A stretch of 12,750 nucleotides of DNA, taken from contig JADGJL010000562.1 in the NCBI GenBank assembly GCA_027600665.1, forward strand, positions 1 through 12,750, given 5' to 3'. The notes under the pieces are model-generated. The model saw only the letters and a program-made list of their open reading frames with translations. It had not been told where the DNA came from and searched no databases. Positions 8,300-12,750 of the stretch are shown piece after piece. The stretch comes from Irineochytrium annulatum (taxonomy: Eukaryota; Chytridiomycota; Chytridiomycetes; Chytridiales; Chytridiaceae). Position 1 is the first letter of the stretch; every line of letters starts with the position of its first letter. The position numbers were made by a program, and so were the translations under genes.

Positions 8300-10835
8300 A
8301 TGAAGTCCAAGAATGACCGGCCTCCGATCCACAGCGAGGCTCCCGGACAGCGGCAGCTTGCTCTGTATCTTCGCGAAATCAGCTTTGTCGACTTTGGGGT
8401 GGTCCCGTACTACACCGGATGTTCCAGCGAGCATGAGCGATATCATGATGATGGCGGCTACGACGTTCTGCAGGAGGACCTCGCGGTCGACGAATACGAG
8501 GCGGATGGTGCCCTTGAGAAAACGGAGCGCTCGATGACGCTTAGCGCGTTGCTATCGCTGGCGCTGGCATTGCATCACCAGCGGTGTTGCTCATCTGATG
8601 AGAGCACGGACACCGAAGAGAAATCTGTCCACCATCCGGTTGCCATACAGACGATAACGTGGGAAACGTGGCTTCATCTGTCGAAGCCGCATTTGCACCT
8701 GTCCTCGACACAAGCAGAGATTATCTGGGGGTTTGTGTGTCTCCATTTGGGACCGAAACGATGCGGCGTGGTCTGGATTAGCCCGGAGGATGTGAAGCCA
8801 TGGGTTCAATCCGCTAAGCCTCTGGTCCTGGACGTGTTATATCTACTTCTGTCGATCATGGTTTTGGAGGAGGCTGCTGTCAATCATATACCTGCAGACG
8901 AAGAAAACTCTGGTTCTAGCGCGCACACTGCGCTCGAAAGCAGGGATGCGGCACGTTCTTTTTTGGTTTGTAAGTTTATACCTGCTTCCACACTAATATT
9001 AGCAATCGATAAGAACATAGCAAGTTCGAGTGCTGCAAATGAGGCCACCACAAGCTGCTCGTTATCTTCTTCTTCATCTAGTTACGGCCGCAGAGGATTT
9101 CCGACGGAAGTACAGCGCCATCGGTGCAACTTCGCTAGGTTCTTCCGGTCGAATTCTGACGACAAAGCGACGTCCGGTTCCTCCTTCGGATGCAACGGGA
9201 TCATAAAATGGGTGCAGATCATCGTGACACTGATCCGAGGATCCTCCGGTCTGCACGCACCGCCGGGGTCGCGCTTTGCTGATATGAAGTTGAGCGAGGA
9301 GGAGATTTTAGTTGCAGTGGATACGGTGCTCGTAGGAGTGATGGAGGAGCAGGATATATTGACGACGGACGAAGATAGTGAGGGAGGAGGAATAAAAACA
9401 AAAGGTCATGACGGCAAGAAGGAGAAACAACTGGTTACGGACTTAAATGTCCCTTCAAGTCCCAAACTCCTGTGGAGTCCTTTGAAAGAATCGCTAGGAG
9501 TTACAATGATGAATCTTTTGGGCACGGCTTCTATAATAACAGCGGGGAAGTTGCAATCGTTTGTGTCTTGGCTATTGCGGGATCGGCCAAAGGAATCTTA
9601 TCAGAAGTTGGTATTGACGGAAAGCGGTATTGCATGTGGAGTCCAGTTCGTGGGGCCGGGTCCCTTCTTTCTGGATGATCCTGGTAGGATATTGTGCCAA
9701 TATTGTTTACTTACTTTTGCCAGTCACGCTTTCTAGAAAGCGAAATCAGACGATCGTGGTGAACACCGAAGTGCTTTTGACGCGTAATGTTCCCTTGCTC
9801 GGTGGAAACAGCGATAGTACCCACCGTTACCTGCTCTTCCACCGGTTAGCGCATTGCGATATTCACATCATCGGTCCTCTCTCGCATTTGAATGCAATCG
9901 CTTGCAGTAGCGTGGACGTTACAACGGGTCCGGTCACGTCACGCCTTCACATTCAACACCCAATTCAGGTGACAGTTTCGGCAGCATGTGGACTTGTGAC
10001 AAGCTGCATTGAGCCTGCACCCGCACAAGAGCAGCGGCAGTCAGAATCATCTTCTTCAACGACACTGTCGATTGGCACATCGTCAGCTTCCGGCAAGACC
10101 ACGAGAAGAAGAATGGCTGACGAGACGTCGACCCTGCGTCTAAACCTCTTTACTAGTTCGCGGCCGATGGCATGGTGGCACCCATCTCGAACAGTACCGC
10201 CAGAAAGCCCCCACAGCGTACGGATAACACTCGGGCCCCTAGACGCCTGGTATCGGGGCCTCCGGGAAGATATGGAGCACTGCTTTATGCATCCTTCGCT
10301 GCCAAACCGATTTCGAGAAGGCGTGGAGCTCTTTCCTGTTGGCGACCCTCAAAGGACAACACCGCTGGCGTTCGAAATTCTCCCTCCGACGCGCTACTTC
10401 CCCTTCGAGATCCCCGTGAGCCGTGTGCGAGACCCGGAGGACACCGAGGACGCGGCGTGCTCGAACCCCGTGGAGCCGCCGGAGAGTTACCAGTCGTGGG
10501 CGGCGGCGTGCTCGAGTTTTTTTAAAACGGCCAACGGGCTACTGTCGTCCGCCGTGACTGGAGGGCCGATGCTCGCAGAAAAAGCGCTGGTGGAGGACGC
10601 GATGGCTTCGGTCGGGTCGGACGACGAGGGCGCACCGGTGGGTGATGCCAGGCTTAAGCGGCACGTTGAGAGGGAGTTTAAGGGGTGGATGGGTGAGACG
10701 GGGAGGTCGCAGCAGTTGTATAAGCTAATTATGTTGTCGAAGTGGTTGAAGGATGATGGGGTTACGGATATCGGCGCAGGCTCTGAAGTTCGAGAGGGCA
10801 AGGGCGTAATCAAAGTAGTGGCAGATGCTTGCTGA
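8300..10835 (+). CDS. TBCCD1: TBCC domain-containing protein 1-like (TBCCD1), 2 exons, about 831 aa
   Basis: Exons 8300-9683 and 9724-10835 flank a 40-bp intron (GTAGGA to GCCAG) that joins DDP to VTLSRKRNQ in frame. TBCCD1 is related to tubulin cofactor C and acts at the centrosome or basal body, positioning the organelle (ASQ2 in Chlamydomonas). The N-terminal half carries TBCCD1-like blocks in order: LALYLREIS (residues 20-28), ITWETW (about 118), a helical LVLDVLYLLLS segment, LSEEEILVAVDTVLVGV and SFVSWLL. The second exon holds the C-CAP/TBCC beta-helix repeats (HRYLLFHRLAHCDIHIIGPL, about 495 on), then LNLFTSSRP, the ILPPTRYFPFEIPV block and a C-terminal helix FKGWMGETGRSQQL. It is longer than the animal protein (about 557 aa), partly through a roughly 50-residue Ser/Thr/Gln-rich insert before LRLNLF. 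The start is the ATG closest upstream of the conserved block and is uncertain. Confidence 0.75.
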
Positions 10836-10998
10836 TTAGGTTGGACATATATGCATATTTTAAGTAAACTATAGACGAAGGGACGAGCGGTCCTCTTCTT
10901 ACTGTTACAATCGCAGCGTCTGCGTCATCTTGATGTCTATAGAGCATAGCCGACAACGGAATCAGATGAAAACTGACAGCCAACCCTTTAATCAAGGC
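10836..10998. other. Short convergent 3' spacer
   Basis: 163 bp separate the stop of the TBCCD1-like gene (plus) from the stop of the C2-like gene (minus), so the two 3' UTRs probably overlap. I see no perfect AATAAA on either strand. Confidence 0.5.
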
Positions 10999-12470
10999 TT
11001 AGTCGCGCGGCCGCGCCGACTTTGGGCTAGTAGCGGGCTCTGGCGCGTCGTCGGGCCCGAAGTCACGGGACTTAATAATCCCGCCCGCCATTAAAGACAC
11101 CTCCCTTCTCCGCGCCACCTTCGACCCCGGCGTCCCCGCAGTCGGCGACGGCGCACCCACGGAGACGTCCTTAATGGCCGAGATAGGCGTCACGAACTGA
11201 GTGTAGGATTTGGCCGGGTAGGTGTCGCTCTTTGGTATCTCATGATTTTGGACGGTCGTTTCTTGTTGCTATTACGTCAAGAGCGTCGAAGTTAGTTGCC
11301 AAAACCGAAAAATGACTCACGTTGGTGGACTTTGTCAGATGATTCCGGAGGAACATCAGCCTCGCTACCCGGTCCGGCATCGCAAAGTACTTTTTGCACA
11401 ATCAGCACTCAACGCCAACAAAGGAAGATCCGCCCACCTCATCCCGAACGGTCTCAAACTTGCTCATTTCTTTTACAAACGTGTTGGGTCTGTAACACTG
11501 ATCTCTAGCCTCCTCCAGCGCGTCTTGGATCTCCTTCCCGTACGAAAGATATACCCTCTCCCTGAACGGGATGAACTTGGGGTGTGGTGTCGCGCACGCC
11601 ACCATCACGGCCTCGTCTGGCTCGCGCTGACTCCGCGGTGGCACGATGCGTGGGAGGAGGGAGTATTGAACAAGCTCTTCAGGAGTTACATCTTCTTCCT
11701 TGAACTAGGATTCAAGATTTAGAAAATTATACAACGGAACTGAATTGAAAAGCGAGCGAACCTGGTAAGAGTAGCCGTATCCGAACCGGCCGTAGTTAAA
11801 TGTGAGCTCGAGGTCGATGTCGCCGACCTGCATGTGGTCGTTCCACAGATCATACGTTCCTGCGATTGGGCTGGCCTACATCCCGGCGTTAATTATTCTC
11901 AACACCGTTGATGTAGAACCTTGATGATGTCGTGCAGGTGAAAGGAGACGGAACCAATCTCCTTAAGCTCGGTGGGCTTATTCGCCTCAAAATTCCAGAC
12001 GGTAATCTTGAAGAGGTTGTAAGGATGCCGCCGGTTGCGGACGATCTGAACATTGTCAGTGTGGCCTCAAAGTACAGACGTCGAACCGCGAGAGGAATGT
12101 GCTTGATTTGATCCCATTTTAAAAGGCCCTTTTCATTTTTGCAGACCCTCGTCCGCTTAACCAGGTTTCTGACTGACAAGCTGCAGAAGTTGTTCGAGTT
12201 GTTTATGACAATCTCTGCACGACGTGTTAGAAATGCAACGAACTGAACAAAATACGCCCTATCAAAGTGAACCAGAGTTGCTACACGAATCTTCGCCGAC
12301 AGCACCCCATGCAAAGCCGGCCGCACGCACTCTTCGTCGTTTAGCATCAGCGTGACATTGGCTGCGTCGTCCAGCGAGGGCGAGCTCTCATCGACCTGTG
12401 GCTCCTCGGACTGGTCCAGCTCCAGCAGCGACTGCCAGATCGACACGCGGTTTTTCTCGAAGAAAGTCAT
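10999..12470 (-). CDS. Uncharacterised protein with a C2-like N-terminal half (7 exons, about 365 aa)
   Basis: Exons: 12287-12470, 12147-12214, 11920-12045, 11762-11875, 11438-11704, 11321-11389 and 10999-11268; introns are 72, 101, 44, 57, 48 and 52 bp. The protein starts MTFFEKNRVSIWQSLLELD. Residues about 40-150 look like a C2 beta-sandwich: GVLSAKI, then NLFKITVWNFEANKPTELKE, IGSVSFHLHDIIK and GTYDLWND, matching the late C2 strands (FxxxVWDxD, IGxxxIxL). Next comes an aromatic-glycine motif, FNYGRFGYGYSYQ (152-164). A charged helical region follows (165-253, with SYGKEIQDALEEARDQCY) and a Ser/Pro/Ala-rich tail. C2 domains usually bind membranes or proteins, often with Ca2+; I see no clear set of Ca2+-binding aspartates. 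The exon 2/3 splice is uncertain (donor at 12146 or 12161; acceptor at 12046 fits best). I cannot name the protein. A flagellum-linked C2 protein is possible but speculative. Confidence 0.65.
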
Positions 12471-12589
12471 TGCGGATTATAATAGTTGTGAGGCGTAAGT
12501 CGGAGTACTGAAGTTGAATGGAAGTTTCAGGTTGTCAAATAGACATAGTGTCATTTTCGCGGAATCACCATTTTCTAGGCACACTTGTA
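12471..12589. promoter_or_regulatory. Bidirectional promoter region between divergent genes
   Basis: The start codons of the minus-strand C2-like gene (12470) and the plus-strand gene (12590) are only 119 bp apart. The interval must contain both 5' UTRs and core promoters. It is AT-richer than the flanking exons. A TATAAT-like run lies at about 12478-12483 beside the minus-strand start, but no convincing TATA box is placed for either gene. Confidence 0.55.
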
Positions 12590-12715
12590 ATGGCTGGCGA
12601 GGCCGCCCCGTCCGGGCGTGGGAAGGGTTCGTCCATCTTTGAGGCCGATACGAAGGCGAGGGACGACCTAAGATACGCCGGAAAAAGCTTGGCCGACCCT
12701 ATAAACGCGGCGGAA
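12590..12715 (+). CDS. First exon of an unidentified gene (partial)
   Basis: ATG at 12590 has G at -3 and G at +4, a good start context. It opens a 42-codon exon beginning MAGEAAPSGRGKGSSIFEAD and ending DPINAAE. It stops at a consensus GTACGT donor (12716-12721), and the intron runs beyond the window edge. The residues are polar and small, typical of a disordered N-terminus. I do not recognise the protein. Its divergent arrangement with the C2-like gene suggests shared promoter control. Confidence 0.6.
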
Positions 12716-12750
12716 GTACGTGCAACAAGCTTATTCATTTTCCTGAGTTG

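Noticed and set aside
11312..11722. A 136-codon plus-strand gene
   Set aside because: It is antisense to exons 5 and 6 of the C2-like gene, which splice in frame.

Overview
The window looks like nuclear DNA of an intron-rich eukaryote, most likely a fungus. The genes have short spliceosomal introns (about 40-104 bp) with GTRNGT-type donors, CTAAY/CTGAY branch-like motifs and YAG acceptors. There is a fungal-style SET2 histone methyltransferase. A probable TBCCD1 homologue (a centriole/centrosome-positioning protein) argues for a lineage that kept centrioles and flagella, such as a chytrid-like zoosporic fungus. That placement is inference. No rRNA, tRNA, CRISPR, bacterial operon or clear transposon was seen.

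Layout: 1-75 is the 3' end of a plus-strand gene. 466-1879 (minus) is a five-exon gene for a predicted seven-helix membrane protein that I cannot assign to a family. 1880-3045 is a long spacer. 3046-6139 (minus) is a 13-exon SET2 with AWS, SET, post-SET, TFIIS-N-like, WW and SRI regions. 6140-7125 is a stretch with an unresolved SET2 5' end and one coding-like open frame. 7126-7815 (minus) is a decayed peptidyl-tRNA hydrolase gene. 8300-10835 (plus) is a two-exon TBCCD1-like gene. 10999-12470 (minus) is a seven-exon gene with a C2-like N-terminal half and no assigned function. 12590 onward (plus) is the first exon of a further gene, divergent from the C2-like gene across a 119-bp shared promoter.

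Functionally, SET2 would methylate H3K36 during RNA polymerase II elongation. TBCCD1 would act at the centrosome or basal body. The membrane protein and the C2-like protein are uncharacterised. I see no operon-like logic: the genes look like independent neighbours. Gene models come from hand splicing on reading-frame continuity and splice motifs. Exon joins inside conserved domains are strong; the 5' ends of SET2 and TBCCD1 and one intron of the C2-like gene are weak.
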